Source: Lentibacillus salicampi (GTDB taxonomy: Bacteria > Bacillota > Bacilli > Bacillales > Amphibacillaceae). From it: a stretch of 64,000 bases of DNA. The position numbers were made by a program, and so were the translations under genes. The stretch lies in contig NZ_SRHY01000008.1 in NCBI RefSeq assembly GCF_004565465.1, forward strand, positions 1 to 64,000, in the 5' to 3' direction. Under the pieces are notes generated by a model. The model was not told the DNA's origin. It searched no databases and saw only the letters and a program-made list of their open reading frames with translations. Shown here in pieces: positions 45,561 through 54,926 of the stretch (the stretch's first letter is position 1; each line of letters starts with the position of its first letter).

Positions 45561-45594
45561 AAAACAAGGAGCCAAACCTCGGTCAGCTCCTTGA
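45561..45594 (-). terminator. Terminator of the dioxygenase gene
   Basis: CAAGGAGC and GCTCCTTG form an 8-bp stem followed by TTTTG on the minus strand. Confidence 0.7.
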
Positions 45595-45614
45595 AATCAA
45601 TCTATTGGATTGTT

Positions 45615-46598
45615 CTATTCATATTCTTTCTCAAATGCCTTCGTGCTTCTCACCGTATCAATCGGACGGACATACTGCTCAATCTGTTCACGCTTTGGTT
45701 CCAGCATAGGCGGCAATGCCAATTTTTCTCCCAAGGTTTCATACGGTTCATCGCCCATGAATCCCGGGCCGTCTGTTGCAAATTCGAATAAAATTTGTGG
45801 GGCAACAGGGACATACAGTGATTCAAAATAGAAACGGTTCACGTAGCCGGATGTACGGAATCCAAAGTCGTCCATCCGCTTAATCCATTCTTCCAGCACG
45901 GAGCGGTCTTCAACACGGAATGCCGAGTGGTGGACCGTTCCATAGCCTTGCTGAGCATTCGGCATGGCGGTGTTATGTTCCACCACAACCCTTGCGCCAT
46001 TACCGCCCTTGCCAACCTCAAACAGATGACGGTCGCCTTCCTGGTCGATTTCTTTAAACTGCAGCACTTTTTCCATCACTTCTTTAAAATAATCGAAATT
46101 GGCGATCCGCACATGAATCGGACCAAGTCCAGTAATCCCGTACTCCAGTGGAATCGGACCGTCCTGCCACGGGGCTCCCGGTTCCACCCCTTCATTGTGT
46201 TCATCCGAAACCAATTGATATTTCTGATCATCAAAATCCGAAAACGAAAGTGTTTTAACACCGAATTCTTCCTTAATGTCATCGTGTTGTACTTCAAGAC
46301 GGTCAAACCGTTTCACCCAATAGTCCAGTGCTTCGTCGCTCGGCACACGGAAGGCTGTTTTGGCAATCTCGTTTGTCCCATGCGTCCCCTGGGGGATGCC
46401 AGGGAAGTCAAAAAACGTCATGTCTGTACCCGGATTCCCCTGATCATCAGCGAAAAATAAATGATATGTCCGGATATCATCCTGGTTGACCGTTTTTTTA
46501 ACCAGACGCATGCCCAGTATATATGTGAAAAATTCGTAATTCTTTTCGGCGCTGCTTGTGATCGCAGTGACGTGATGCATTCCTTTTAGGCCATTCAT
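45615..46598 (-). CDS. Ring-cleaving dioxygenase, MhqO/MhqA-like
   Basis: 327 residues with two VOC domains: GMHHVTAITSSAEKNYEFF carries the first metal His, GTVHHSAFRVED the second, and LFEFATDGPGF the Glu ligand. This is the Firmicute hydroquinone-type dioxygenase group (MhqA/MhqE/MhqO), whose relatives are induced by quinones through MhqR. No MhqR-type operator or regulator is visible next to it. AGGAGGAA precedes the ATG. Confidence 0.88.
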   Translation of the reverse strand: MNGLKGMHHVTAITSSAEKNYEFFTYILGMRLVKKTVNQDDIRTYHLFFADDQGNPGTDMTFFDFPGIPQGTHGTNEIAKTAFRVPSDEALDYWVKRFDRLEVQHDDIKEEFGVKTLSFSDFDDQKYQLVSDEHNEGVEPGAPWQDGPIPLEYGITGLGPIHVRIANFDYFKEVMEKVLQFKEIDQEGDRHLFEVGKGGNGARVVVEHNTAMPNAQQGYGTVHHSAFRVEDRSVLEEWIKRMDDFGFRTSGYVNRFYFESLYVPVAPQILFEFATDGPGFMGDEPYETLGEKLALPPMLEPKREQIEQYVRPIDTVRSTKAFEKEYE

Positions 46599-46742
46599 GA
46601 AAATTCCTCCATATTCAATTAAACTAATTATGCTGAATTTTATTTATCTTTAATTCAGACTAAATATAATACAACAGCCAGATAGATGTCAATTTAGACG
46701 TCTTCAAGAAAAGCGCGGGGCGCCTTGTTCACCGCCGAAAAG

Positions 46743-46787
46743 CTTAAGCAAAAATTTGCAGTGGCGTGTTTTGCCACATTGCTTAAG
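46743..46787. repeat. Nested hairpin in a G+C-rich intergenic block
   Basis: CTTAAGCAA (46743-46751) pairs with TTGCTTAAG (46779-46787) and encloses a second stem GTGGC/GCCAC. Directly after it come two copies of ACGTCCTGT, one inside GGCACGTCCTGTGCC. The block 46700-46900 is far richer in G+C than its surroundings and non-coding in all frames I tried. It could be an interspersed repeat or a structured RNA. Confidence 0.55.
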
Positions 46788-46938
46788 ACCTCGAGGGGGG
46801 CGCTGGCCGGCTAAGATTCGGCACGTCCTGTGCCAACGCCGGCACTAGTACGTCCTGTACGTCGAAGCTGGAGCTGGAGATATCGCTATTGCTGACAAAA
46901 AACTTCATATAGCCAAAAATTTTATACCTATCTTTCAA

Positions 46939-46991
46939 CAAAAAACCGATGTTTGTCCCCCCCTATCATCGGCAAGGGTCTCACATCGGTT
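46939..46991 (-). terminator. Terminator-like hairpin after a decayed frame
   Basis: AACCGATGT pairs with ACATCGGTT, with a long imperfect inner part, followed by TTTTT on the minus strand. Confidence 0.6.
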
Positions 46992-47009
46992 AGACAACTA
47001 ATAATAAGG

Positions 47010-47183
47010 CTATTCGGAGCATAATAATCTGTTCATCCTACTTTCTTTAAAGAAAGCTGACATCATTTTCAATGTTAGTAACTCTTCTTCCACGCTTTCC
47101 ATGTGCTCTTCAGGATTGTCCATTATCGCATTCCAAGCTTGTCTATCCGTCCAATTACAGCGCAAGCTATAGTACCAGCGTAT
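47010..47183 (-). pseudogene. Unrecognised C-terminal gene remnant
   Basis: The minus strand reads CNWTDRQAWNAIMDNPEEHM, then ESVEEELLTLKMMSAFFKES and on to a stop. This is coding-like and is followed by a terminator, but the frame has an in-frame stop upstream and no credible start with a ribosome site. Probably the tail of a lost gene. I do not recognise the family. The other bases from 46600 to 47330 hold only the hairpins described separately. Confidence 0.35.
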
Positions 47184-47329
47184 AATGATCTATTGCAAGG
47201 AAGGAATAAAGATGGTAAACTAAATTAGTTAATATACCTACGTTACAACAATGTATAAAAATCCTTTTTATTATTCTATCATTATATTTGAATAAAGTCA
47301 ATAAAAAGCACTTTAGGAGGATGATTTTT

Positions 47330-49627
47330 ATGGATAAAGCTGACAATCGCGCGCATGAGCAACAGCGAGTCAATTATGTAATCGATGAAATCAACAAAAA
47401 GGCTGAAAATTTATACTCCAGAGAAACAGGGCTAAAAGAAGATGTCATCGAACTCCGAAAAAATTTCTGGGAAGATGTAACCGTCAATTTAGATGAACCG
47501 GATGACGTCATCGAAACACAAGCCAGTATTAAGCAACAGGCAGAACTCCTGTCACAAAAAGAGACGATTCATGGGAAAATTGAAGATGAACTTAAAACGT
47601 TAAAAAAATTAAAGAATTCTCCTTATTTCGGTCGAATCGATTTTATCGAGGACTCCGAGACAAAAACAGAACAAATCTATATTGGTATCGAGTCATTATT
47701 GGACAGTGACGAGAAGGATTTTCTGATATATGATTGGCGTGCCCCTATTTCCAGCCTTTACTATGATTACTCACCCGGTTATGCCCAATATGAAACAATT
47801 GAAGGAACAGTCATGGGGGAAGTTTCCCTAAAAAGACAATTCATCATACGACAGGGCTCCATTAAGGGAATGTTTGACACGGGGGTTACGATCGGTGACC
47901 ATCTGTTGCAGCAGGCGCTGGGAAACAACGCCAGTACAAGTATGAAAAGCATTGTGGCCACTATTCAAAAGGAACAAAACAAAATCATCCGGAACAAAGG
48001 TAATCAGTTCCTAATTGTACAAGGGGTTGCTGGAAGCGGGAAAACTTCTGCAGCCCTGCAACGTATTGCCTACTTAATGTACCAATATCGTGAAGTACTA
48101 AATCCCAATAATATTCTACTTTTATCACCAAACCCTTTGTTCACAAGCTATATTGCCAATGTATTGCCCGAGCTGGGAGAAACAAATGTCAGGCAGACAA
48201 CCTTTTTGGATTACCTGAAAGACAAAGCAGGAAGCCAGATGACAGTTGAATCACCCTTTGAACAGATGGAGTATGTGTTAACGGGAGAGAAACACACTGA
48301 CTATTTAGTCCGAATGAAAAGCATCGATTATAAATCGGGCGTGGAATTCAAATACATGATCGATCACTTCATTACCGGATTAAATACACAAGGTATCCAA
48401 TTTAAAAATATAACGTTTCACGGAGAAGTCCTCATTTCCAATGCACAGATCAGTGAGTACTTTTATTCTCTGGACCCGCAAATGGGCGTTCCCAATAAAA
48501 TGGAGCTTGTCTCAAAATGGCTTTTGAAAAAAATACGAAGACAACAAAATATTGAAAAAAACAAAGACTGGGTGATGGAAAAAGTCGAACTGCTGGATAA
48601 GGAAGATTACTTGAATGCTTATTATAATAACCAGGAAGAGGACGAGGACGATTCCAGCCTGGAAGAGGAAATTTTGCGGAAAGTAGTTGTGAAAAGAATT
48701 TTTGCGTCGATTAAAAAACGTATCAAACAATTTGACTTCGTTCACGTTTTGACAACTTATCAAACATTATTTACCAAATGGACTCCAAAAGATATGCCCG
48801 AATACTGGAAGGAAATTAGTGAACAGACTGCAGCCAACTTATCACAAAAGTTCTTAACATGGGAAGACGCGACGCCTTATCTGTATTTTCAGGGGCGGCT
48901 ATTAGGGGATCATCACGACCGTTCAGTCCGCCATCTGGTTATCGATGAGGCACAGGATTATTCAGCATTTCAGTTTGCTTATATAAAACATATCTTTCCA
49001 TATACCCGAATGACCTTACTGGGGGACACTAACCAAGCGATCTACACGTATGCTACTGAAGAAAACCCGCTTTTCCTGGAACAACAGCGGGAAACTGAAA
49101 AAGTCACTCTGACGAAAAGCTACCGGTCAACGAAACAGATTGTGGACTTCACGAAACATTTTGCGCCGGGTGACGAACTGATTGAGCCGTTTAACCGGGA
49201 AGGCGTTAAACCAGAGCTCACTCTATTGTACAACGAAACTGATTTAGCCGGGGCATTAGTCGACAGCGCAAATGACCTTAGGAAAAACGGACACGAGACA
49301 ATAGGAATTATCTGCAAAACGTCACAGGAAAGTGACATGATTTTTAATCTGCTAAAAGATAAAATATCCGTCATCCAAATAAATGAAGAAACGTATTCTT
49401 TTCAAAAAGGGCTGCTCATCCTTCCCGTTTATTTAGCCAAAGGGATTGAGGTTGATGCAGTCATCATCCCGGATGCTTCCGACCGGCAATATGTCAAGGA
49501 ATCAGATCGAACACTTTTTTATACAGCCTGCACAAGAGCCATGCACGCACTGGTGATGATAGCCCAGGATAATCCGAGTCCTTTTATCGAAGAGGCCCCC
49601 GGGAATGAATATGTAAAAATACAATGA
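47330..49627 (+). CDS. helD: RNA polymerase recycling motor HelD
   Basis: 765 residues of the UvrD-like superfamily 1. The N-terminus is a coiled arm (residues 1-90), then YFGRIDF and YDWRAPISSLYYDY, a Firmicute HelD signature. Walker A is VQGVAGSGKTSAAL near residue 231, motif II is IDEAQDYSAFQ and motif III is MTLLGDTNQAIY; the C-terminal helicase motifs include YTACTRAMH. HelD removes stalled or post-termination RNA polymerase from DNA. The ATG nine bases after AGGAGG is used. Confidence 0.93.
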   Translation: MDKADNRAHEQQRVNYVIDEINKKAENLYSRETGLKEDVIELRKNFWEDVTVNLDEPDDVIETQASIKQQAELLSQKETIHGKIEDELKTLKKLKNSPYFGRIDFIEDSETKTEQIYIGIESLLDSDEKDFLIYDWRAPISSLYYDYSPGYAQYETIEGTVMGEVSLKRQFIIRQGSIKGMFDTGVTIGDHLLQQALGNNASTSMKSIVATIQKEQNKIIRNKGNQFLIVQGVAGSGKTSAALQRIAYLMYQYREVLNPNNILLLSPNPLFTSYIANVLPELGETNVRQTTFLDYLKDKAGSQMTVESPFEQMEYVLTGEKHTDYLVRMKSIDYKSGVEFKYMIDHFITGLNTQGIQFKNITFHGEVLISNAQISEYFYSLDPQMGVPNKMELVSKWLLKKIRRQQNIEKNKDWVMEKVELLDKEDYLNAYYNNQEEDEDDSSLEEEILRKVVVKRIFASIKKRIKQFDFVHVLTTYQTLFTKWTPKDMPEYWKEISEQTAANLSQKFLTWEDATPYLYFQGRLLGDHHDRSVRHLVIDEAQDYSAFQFAYIKHIFPYTRMTLLGDTNQAIYTYATEENPLFLEQQRETEKVTLTKSYRSTKQIVDFTKHFAPGDELIEPFNREGVKPELTLLYNETDLAGALVDSANDLRKNGHETIGIICKTSQESDMIFNLLKDKISVIQINEETYSFQKGLLILPVYLAKGIEVDAVIIPDASDRQYVKESDRTLFYTACTRAMHALVMIAQDNPSPFIEEAPGNEYVKIQ

Positions 49628-49635
49628 AGTAAAAG

Positions 49636-49678
49636 GCCGGAAGAAAATGTAATGCAAATTACCGCATTTTCTTCCGGC
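49636..49678. terminator. Strong hairpin terminator after helD
   Basis: GCCGGAAGAAAATG pairs perfectly over 14 bp with its complement around a 15-base loop. It probably works for helD. Confidence 0.75.
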
Positions 49679-49795
49679 TTCAAAGCGTCTACTGCCAAAG
49701 CAAACTAAATGTGAGCTCAATACCCCGTCACGAATCGTCCACGTTCAAAACATAACCTCAAACGAAACATCTCTAATTTTTCCTTCCAAATCAAA

Positions 49796-49822
49796 CAAGC
49801 ACAGTACCGCCAACTGTGCTTG
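49796..49822 (-). terminator. Terminator of the lipoprotein gene
   Basis: CAAGCACAGT and ACTGTGCTTG form a 10-bp stem with a 7-base loop, followed by a T-rich stretch (TTTGATTT) on the minus strand. Confidence 0.65.
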
Positions 49823-49835
49823 TCGTTCCTTGCTT

Positions 49836-50225
49836 TTAAGAGCCTATAACACCTTGGAAGACGAGCCCCTGGTCGAAACTCATAACTTTAACCATGCCGT
49901 TATTTTTTACAAAAACACTCTTATATTGGGAATGCCCGTCCGCATCTTTTAAAATGATAACCCGTATGCTTTGGTTGTCTTCTACAACCCGCATTTGGTA
50001 ATCGTCCGCGTGCACGTGCTCATCCAGTATGTCACTTTCAGGATACATGCCATAGGCAGTATTTTTGGGCTCTTCGTCTGTAGCTTGCTCCGCGGCTTCG
50101 GCTGTTTTAACTTTCCCTGCCGGACCAACCGCCTCGGTCTTTTCTGTAACCTGAACAGAATCACTGCAGGCTGTCGAAGCGAATAACAACGCGCCTGCCG
50201 CTGTGCTTAAAAACAATGGTCTCAT
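49836..50225 (-). CDS. Putative lipoprotein
   Basis: 129 residues. A signal peptide (MRPLFLSTAAGALLFASTAC) with lipobox STAC predicts lipid anchoring outside the membrane. The mature part starts with a low-complexity acidic linker and ends in a small beta-rich domain (QMRVVEDNQSIRVIILKDAD and on). I do not recognise the family. A GTATC-flanked AAGGGG site precedes the ATG. Confidence 0.65.
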   Translation of the reverse strand: MRPLFLSTAAGALLFASTACSDSVQVTEKTEAVGPAGKVKTAEAAEQATDEEPKNTAYGMYPESDILDEHVHADDYQMRVVEDNQSIRVIILKDADGHSQYKSVFVKNNGMVKVMSFDQGLVFQGVIGS

Positions 50226-50352
50226 CCTGATACCCCTTTCCTTTTCCGGGATATCCTCATCATAGTGAAGTTTTTTGAAAAATGGATTGCAGAACCATTA
50301 GAAATCACTGAGAAATCAGTGGAAAATTTGCGGCAGCCATGTGTCATATTTT

Positions 50353-50379
50353 GGGACAAAGGGTCTGACCCCTTGTCCC
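50353..50379. repeat. GGGACA...TGTCCC hairpin next to a DUF3231 gene
   Basis: A near-perfect inverted repeat (GGGACAAAGGGTC, then GACCCCTTGTCCC) six bases past the stop of the DUF3231 gene. Similar GGGACA/TGTCCC elements occur at 56530 and 57365. It may serve as a terminator or be a dispersed repeat. Confidence 0.65.
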
Positions 50380-50384
50380 AGCGT

Positions 50385-51395
50385 TCAGCCCTTCTTCTTG
50401 GCCAGTTCGTCACGATCCACCGCTCGTGGCGGCTCTTCCATCCAGCCATGCTTGATCATGATATCGGCGCCATCTTCAGCGTATTTCAGGATTTCATTCA
50501 ATAATCGGTTATACGCAGTACCCAGGTCGCGTCTCGGGCTTGCTGAGATGCTGGCACCATAATAACCGACACTTAAGGCGATTAAGCCTGTACTATAATA
50601 CATCATAAGCTTATCAGAAAATGTATACGCAGTGGAATCCGTCACTGAATCTTCCATTTTTGTTGGAGCAGGAACATCATCTTCATGCAATTTCGAGCTA
50701 AAAACTTCACAATGTTTTTGGGCAATTTCCTTCCCTCTGACCATAAATTTCCTGACATCTGTATTTTGAGCCACTTGACTGAATCCGACCAACGTGGCTG
50801 AACCCAGCGCATTACGAAAGTAGTTACCAAATAAGTTGTTGATTTCCGTACCGGCTAATGGCCTCCTTTCACCAAAGTAACCCGTCAAAAAACTTTGGTT
50901 TTGCACAAAATCATAACTTTCCGGTTTCGGAAGCATTGGATACATGACGTAAAGGCCTTTTGCCTGCAATACGTTATTAATCATTTTAAGAAATTCAATT
51001 TGTTCCTGCAGACATTCCGAAAAGTAATTGTAGACATCCTCTCTGCCGGCTAATCCCAAGCTGATGCTGTATGCCTGCGTCGCAATTTGTGCACCCTGCT
51101 GCAGATAATACAAGGTATACGAGTCAGAATAGAGTTTTGGTGCATTGACATCGGTATCCTCATCCAAATTAAACCCATACGGAATCGGGTAATTTTCCTT
51201 ATTAAATATTTCCGTTAATGTTGGTATATGGGACTGTGGCAAATCCAGACCATGCTGGACAAGCTGCTTGATTTCGTTATCTTCCGTTTTGACCAAAAAG
51301 TACTGTAATTGACACATCAATGCACAGTCTTGCATATAAGCTGCCCAAAGCTGCGTGATTTCCGCTGATGTTAAGGAGTGTTCAACATTATTCAC
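50385..51395 (-). CDS. DUF3231 protein, two-domain (paralog A)
   Basis: 336 residues made of two similar helical halves (about 1-165 and 175-336): SLTSAEITQLWAAYMQDCAL opens the first and AGTEINNLFGNYFRNAL the second, and it ends in IKHGWMEEPP. DUF3231 proteins are ferritin-like helical bundles widespread in spore-forming Bacillales, of unknown function. The start is GTG nine bases after GGAGG. It is about 70 percent alike to the next gene upstream, a tandem duplicate. Confidence 0.85.
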   Translation of the reverse strand: MNNVEHSLTSAEITQLWAAYMQDCALMCQLQYFLVKTEDNEIKQLVQHGLDLPQSHIPTLTEIFNKENYPIPYGFNLDEDTDVNAPKLYSDSYTLYYLQQGAQIATQAYSISLGLAGREDVYNYFSECLQEQIEFLKMINNVLQAKGLYVMYPMLPKPESYDFVQNQSFLTGYFGERRPLAGTEINNLFGNYFRNALGSATLVGFSQVAQNTDVRKFMVRGKEIAQKHCEVFSSKLHEDDVPAPTKMEDSVTDSTAYTFSDKLMMYYSTGLIALSVGYYGASISASPRRDLGTAYNRLLNEILKYAEDGADIMIKHGWMEEPPRAVDRDELAKKKG

Positions 51396-51530
51396 CGTCT
51401 TGCACCTCCATTATTTTTAAAAGTATACGATTATTCTATTGCCGATAGGTACCTTCTTCCCTGATTGATTAACTGCTATAAGTTATGCCACTAAACTTAT
51501 ACTGGAAGAATTGTATCCGGCAGCATCACC

Positions 51531-52544
51531 TCATCCTTTCTTCTTCGCCAATTCATCACGATCAAGTGCCCGCGGCGGTTCTTCCATCCAGCCATGCTTG
51601 ATCAGGATGTTGGCCCCATCTTCAGCATATTTCAATATTTCATTCAGCAATCTGTTATATGTCACACCGATATCCCTTCTTGGGCTCATGGCCATGCTTG
51701 TTCCATAAAAACCGACGCCCAACGCAATTAATTCGGTGCTGTAGAACATCATTAACTTATCGGAAAATGTATAGGTAGTTGAATCCGTCACTAAATCTTC
51801 CATTTTTGCCGGAGCAGGGATGTCATCCTCATGCAACATCGAACCAAAGATCTCACAATGTTTTTGCGCGATTTCTTTTCCCCTTACCAGATACTTGCGG
51901 ACATCTGTATTTTTGGCCACCTGACTGAATCCGATTAACGCGGCCGATCCCAGTGCATTACGGAAGTAGTTGCCAAATAAGTTATTGATTTCTGTCCCTG
52001 CTAATGGTCTTCGTTCGCCAAAATACCCGGTCAGAAAGCTTTGGTTCTTTACAAAATCATATTTTTCCGGTTTCGGAAGTGTTGGATATGTGGTATAAAG
52101 ACCTTTCGACTGTAAAACATCATTAATCATTTTAAGAAAGGTAATTTGTTCCATCAGACATTCCGAAAAGAAATGGTAAACATCCTCTCTGCCGGCTAAA
52201 CCCAGGCTGACACTGTGCGCTTGCATTGAAATAATTGCACCTTGCTGCAAATAATACAGACTAAACGAATCCGAATACAGCCGCGGTGCACTGATATTCA
52301 CATCCTCGTCTGTGTTAAATCCATATGGAATCGGGTACTGCTCCTGATTGAAAATTTCCGTTATTTTGGTGATATGGGATTGAGCCAAATTCAAACCATG
52401 CTGTACAAGCTGTGTAATATCCTCATCATTCGTTATGGCTGAAAAATATTGGAGTTGACAGGTCACCGCACTGTCCTGCATATAAATTACCCAAAGCTGT
52501 GTGATTTCTGCTGATGTCAGTGATTGGTTGTTCTCCAAATTCAC
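51531..52544 (-). CDS. DUF3231 protein, two-domain (paralog B)
   Basis: About 337 residues, same two-half DUF3231 layout as the gene downstream. It starts with GTG eight bases after GGAGG and ends in IKHGWMEEPPRALDRDELAK, almost identical to paralog A. Differences concentrate in the loop after the first QYF segment. The pair is arranged head-to-tail, 135 bases apart, each with its own ribosome site. Function unknown. Confidence 0.85.
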   Translation of the reverse strand: MNLENNQSLTSAEITQLWVIYMQDSAVTCQLQYFSAITNDEDITQLVQHGLNLAQSHITKITEIFNQEQYPIPYGFNTDEDVNISAPRLYSDSFSLYYLQQGAIISMQAHSVSLGLAGREDVYHFFSECLMEQITFLKMINDVLQSKGLYTTYPTLPKPEKYDFVKNQSFLTGYFGERRPLAGTEINNLFGNYFRNALGSAALIGFSQVAKNTDVRKYLVRGKEIAQKHCEIFGSMLHEDDIPAPAKMEDLVTDSTTYTFSDKLMMFYSTELIALGVGFYGTSMAMSPRRDIGVTYNRLLNEILKYAEDGANILIKHGWMEEPPRALDRDELAKKKG

Positions 52545-52904
52545 TTCCGGCACCTCCAAACGATTCGTTGCACCTATTTTCACCAAAGGCAGGATTTGTA
52601 TGTATGTTTCAGATAAAAATGGCCTCTTATATAAACGAGCCGATCTAGTCGAGAAAAGATTGACACATACAAGACTTACAAACGACTTTTCATTTTTAAC
52701 TCTAAAATGCTATGATAAGTCTGCGGGTTTAAAGAAAACGTCTGTGGTTCAAATGCCTTCACTCACTTTGCCCCAAGAATGTCAGTGGTGAAAAACTAAC
52801 AGATCTGGTGATCCGTTATCGCTTAAACGTTTATCAAGGTCCGATCAGTGCTGCTCGCGTTAACGTTGAATGCTTCCATATAAAGAATCAAGGAGGACCA
52901 GGGA

Positions 52905-53071
52905 ATGTTTACAAAAAACGGCTTCTAATCATCGCTGCCATCGCATTTTTTGTCGGACTGGTTCTTGCCATGACCGGTTATTCGAATATATTTCCCCCTG
53001 ATACACATATTATTCTAATCGCATTGGGCGTTATTTGTTTTCTGTTATCGGCTATTGTTCCGGGAAAGTGA
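52905..53071 (+). pseudogene. Two-helix membrane protein with a frameshift in an A-run
   Basis: AAGGAGG eight bases before an ATG fixes the start, but that frame stops after seven codons (MFTKNGF). After the run of six A residues the other frame reads RLLIIAAIAFFVGLVLAMTG and on to IILIALGVICFLLSAIVPGK, a credible 55-residue membrane protein. One extra A would restore it. Homopolymer sequence error and slippage-based switching are both possible. Confidence 0.6.
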
Positions 53072-53204
53072 CGAAACTCTTCCTGCAGATACACGTTTGA
53101 AAGGCCTTTACCCTTCCTTCGATTGATGAATGACTGTTTATTACCGTTCATGTTCGGGAACATATTATTACTATTTTTCACTAAAATGGAAGGAGAGACA
53201 CAAC

Positions 53205-54608
53205 ATGACACCCGATCAAATAGGGTTTGCATTATTATATCTGGGATTATTTCTCTTAATCGGCAAGTGGATCCGAATACGTGTGAAATGGATGCAGAAT
53301 TTATTCCTCCCTTCTTCTGTCATCGGCGGATTTCTTGCTCTAATACTAGGACCGCAAGTACTTGGACGTCTATTGGAACCGGTCACAGGTGAAGGTTCAT
53401 TCTGGGCGACCGGGCTCCTATCGCCGGAAGTCATGGATGTATGGAGCCCGTTGGCAGGATTAATGATCAATGTTGTCTTTGCCACATTATTTCTGGGGAC
53501 CGTGCTTCCGAATTTGAAAAAAGTGTGGCATATCGGTGGTCCGCAGCTGGCATTCGGCTGGTCACTCGGTTGGGGGCAATATGTTATTGGGTTGTTGCTG
53601 GCTATGTTGGTGCTGGTGCCGTTTTATGACATGCCGCCATTTGTTGGGGCTCTGATTGAAATGAGCTTTGAAGGCGGACATGGGACAGCTGCAGGCATGC
53701 AGGGCACATTTGAAGAACTTGGATTTACGGAAGCTTATGATCTGACTATCGGATTAGCTACTGTCGGTATCCTATCAGGCGTGATCATCGGGATTATCGC
53801 CATTAATTGGGCGATAAGGCGAAACAAAACACAAGTGATCAAAGATATTAAAGAAACGTCTCCATTAAAAAAAGCTGGAATTGTCGAATTTGAAAATCGG
53901 GATGCAGCAGCACAAATGACAGTCCGCCCCGAATCAATCGAACCGCTTTCGCTGCACTTTGGTATAACCGGACTTGCCATTCTAGTTGGCTATTTATTGC
54001 TGCAGAGCATTACGTGGCTCGAGGGAGCACTGATCGGTTCCGATTTCATGACTTATGTACCGCTTTTCCCATTGGCCATGATCGGGGGGATTCTTGTCCA
54101 GCTGGTTTTCACTAAGATTGATAAAGCGCATATTCTGGACCGGCAAATGATCATGCGGATACAAGGCTTTTCTCTCGATGTCCTGATTTTATCAGCCATT
54201 GGAACCGTTTCGCTTGATGTTATTGGCGAATATCTTGTTCCATTCCTTTTGCTTGCCCTTGCCGGTATTATCTGGAATGTCTTCGGCCTGCTTGTTCTTG
54301 GGCCGCGAATCTTACCGACGTATTGGTTCGAAAGGGCTGTTGGTGATTTTGGCCAATCAACAGGGATCACAGCGACTGGATTATTGTTAATGCGTGTTGC
54401 CGACCCGGAAATGAAATCACCTGCGTATGAAGGTTTTGGGTACAAACAACTCATTTTCGAGCCATTTCTCGGCGGTGGTCTCGTCACAGCACTATCCGCA
54501 CCACTCGTCTTCCAATTTGGCCCGATACCGTTCCTCATTTTTTCAGCCGTGATGCTGACAATCGGTTTACTGACCGGCTTGCTTTATTTCGGACGAATGA
54601 AAGAATGA
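53205..54608 (+). CDS. GltS-type sodium/glutamate symporter
   Basis: 467 residues, ten or more helices. Motifs include FLPSSVIGGFLALILGPQ near the start, GGHGTAAGMQGTFEELGF in the middle (the family's G-x-x-G-T-A re-entrant loop) and QSTGITATGLLLMRVADP in the second repeat. This is the two-repeat plan of the ESS glutamate:sodium symporters. Transport of another amino or carboxylic acid is possible. AAGGAG precedes the ATG. Confidence 0.8.
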   Translation: MTPDQIGFALLYLGLFLLIGKWIRIRVKWMQNLFLPSSVIGGFLALILGPQVLGRLLEPVTGEGSFWATGLLSPEVMDVWSPLAGLMINVVFATLFLGTVLPNLKKVWHIGGPQLAFGWSLGWGQYVIGLLLAMLVLVPFYDMPPFVGALIEMSFEGGHGTAAGMQGTFEELGFTEAYDLTIGLATVGILSGVIIGIIAINWAIRRNKTQVIKDIKETSPLKKAGIVEFENRDAAAQMTVRPESIEPLSLHFGITGLAILVGYLLLQSITWLEGALIGSDFMTYVPLFPLAMIGGILVQLVFTKIDKAHILDRQMIMRIQGFSLDVLILSAIGTVSLDVIGEYLVPFLLLALAGIIWNVFGLLVLGPRILPTYWFERAVGDFGQSTGITATGLLLMRVADPEMKSPAYEGFGYKQLIFEPFLGGGLVTALSAPLVFQFGPIPFLIFSAVMLTIGLLTGLLYFGRMKE

Positions 54609-54644
54609 CGGTGCCGTATGAGCATTTTTGAAGTTCGAAACAAA

Positions 54645-54677
54645 AGCTGTCCCAAACGTAAATGGGGCAGTTTTTTG
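54645..54677 (+). terminator. Terminator after the symporter gene
   Basis: AGCTGTCCC pairs with GGGGCAGTT, with a G-U or mismatch, and is followed by TTTTTT. Confidence 0.75.
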
Positions 54678-54712
54678 CGTTGTTTGGGAGACTTTTGGCC
54701 GCAGCAAGGGGC

Positions 54713-54816
54713 TCTCGATCATTTCCGGGACTTTTGGATGTCGTTTTCATCGTGAGACGTCCTCTCTCGATCATTTCTCCCGCTTTTGAGCATCGTTTTG
54801 GTCATGAGACGGCCCT
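54713..54816. repeat. Two imperfect 52-bp direct repeats
   Basis: Both copies begin CTCTCGATCATTTC and share CTTTTG, CATCG/GTCG, TTTT and CATGAGACG-type blocks at the same spacing (period 52). Non-coding. The remaining bases between the symporter and BCCT genes show nothing else besides terminators. Confidence 0.6.
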
Positions 54817-54879
54817 GTCTGCCGATTTCTGTATTCGAACCCTGTCAGCAAATTAAAACGGATACCTCCGATGGCTCAT

Positions 54880-54922
54880 AAAAAGAAGCATGTTACCCCC
54901 TTTCATGAGAGGGCCATGCTTC
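54880..54922 (-). terminator. Terminator of the BCCT gene
   Basis: GAAGCATG and CATGCTTC form the outer stem, with an inner CCCT/GGGG stem, and TTTTTA follows on the minus strand, 4 bases past the stop. Confidence 0.85.
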
Positions 54923-54926
54923 CATC

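Noticed and set aside
46600..46690. MhqR-type operator before the dioxygenase gene
   Set aside because: The expected TATCTCGAATTCGAGATA-like palindrome is not present; only AT-rich sequence with TTTAATTCAGAC.
52808..52904. Upstream in-frame start for the two-helix membrane protein
   Set aside because: It would begin at an ATG with no ribosome site and read through the AAGGAGG itself; the frameshift explanation fits better.
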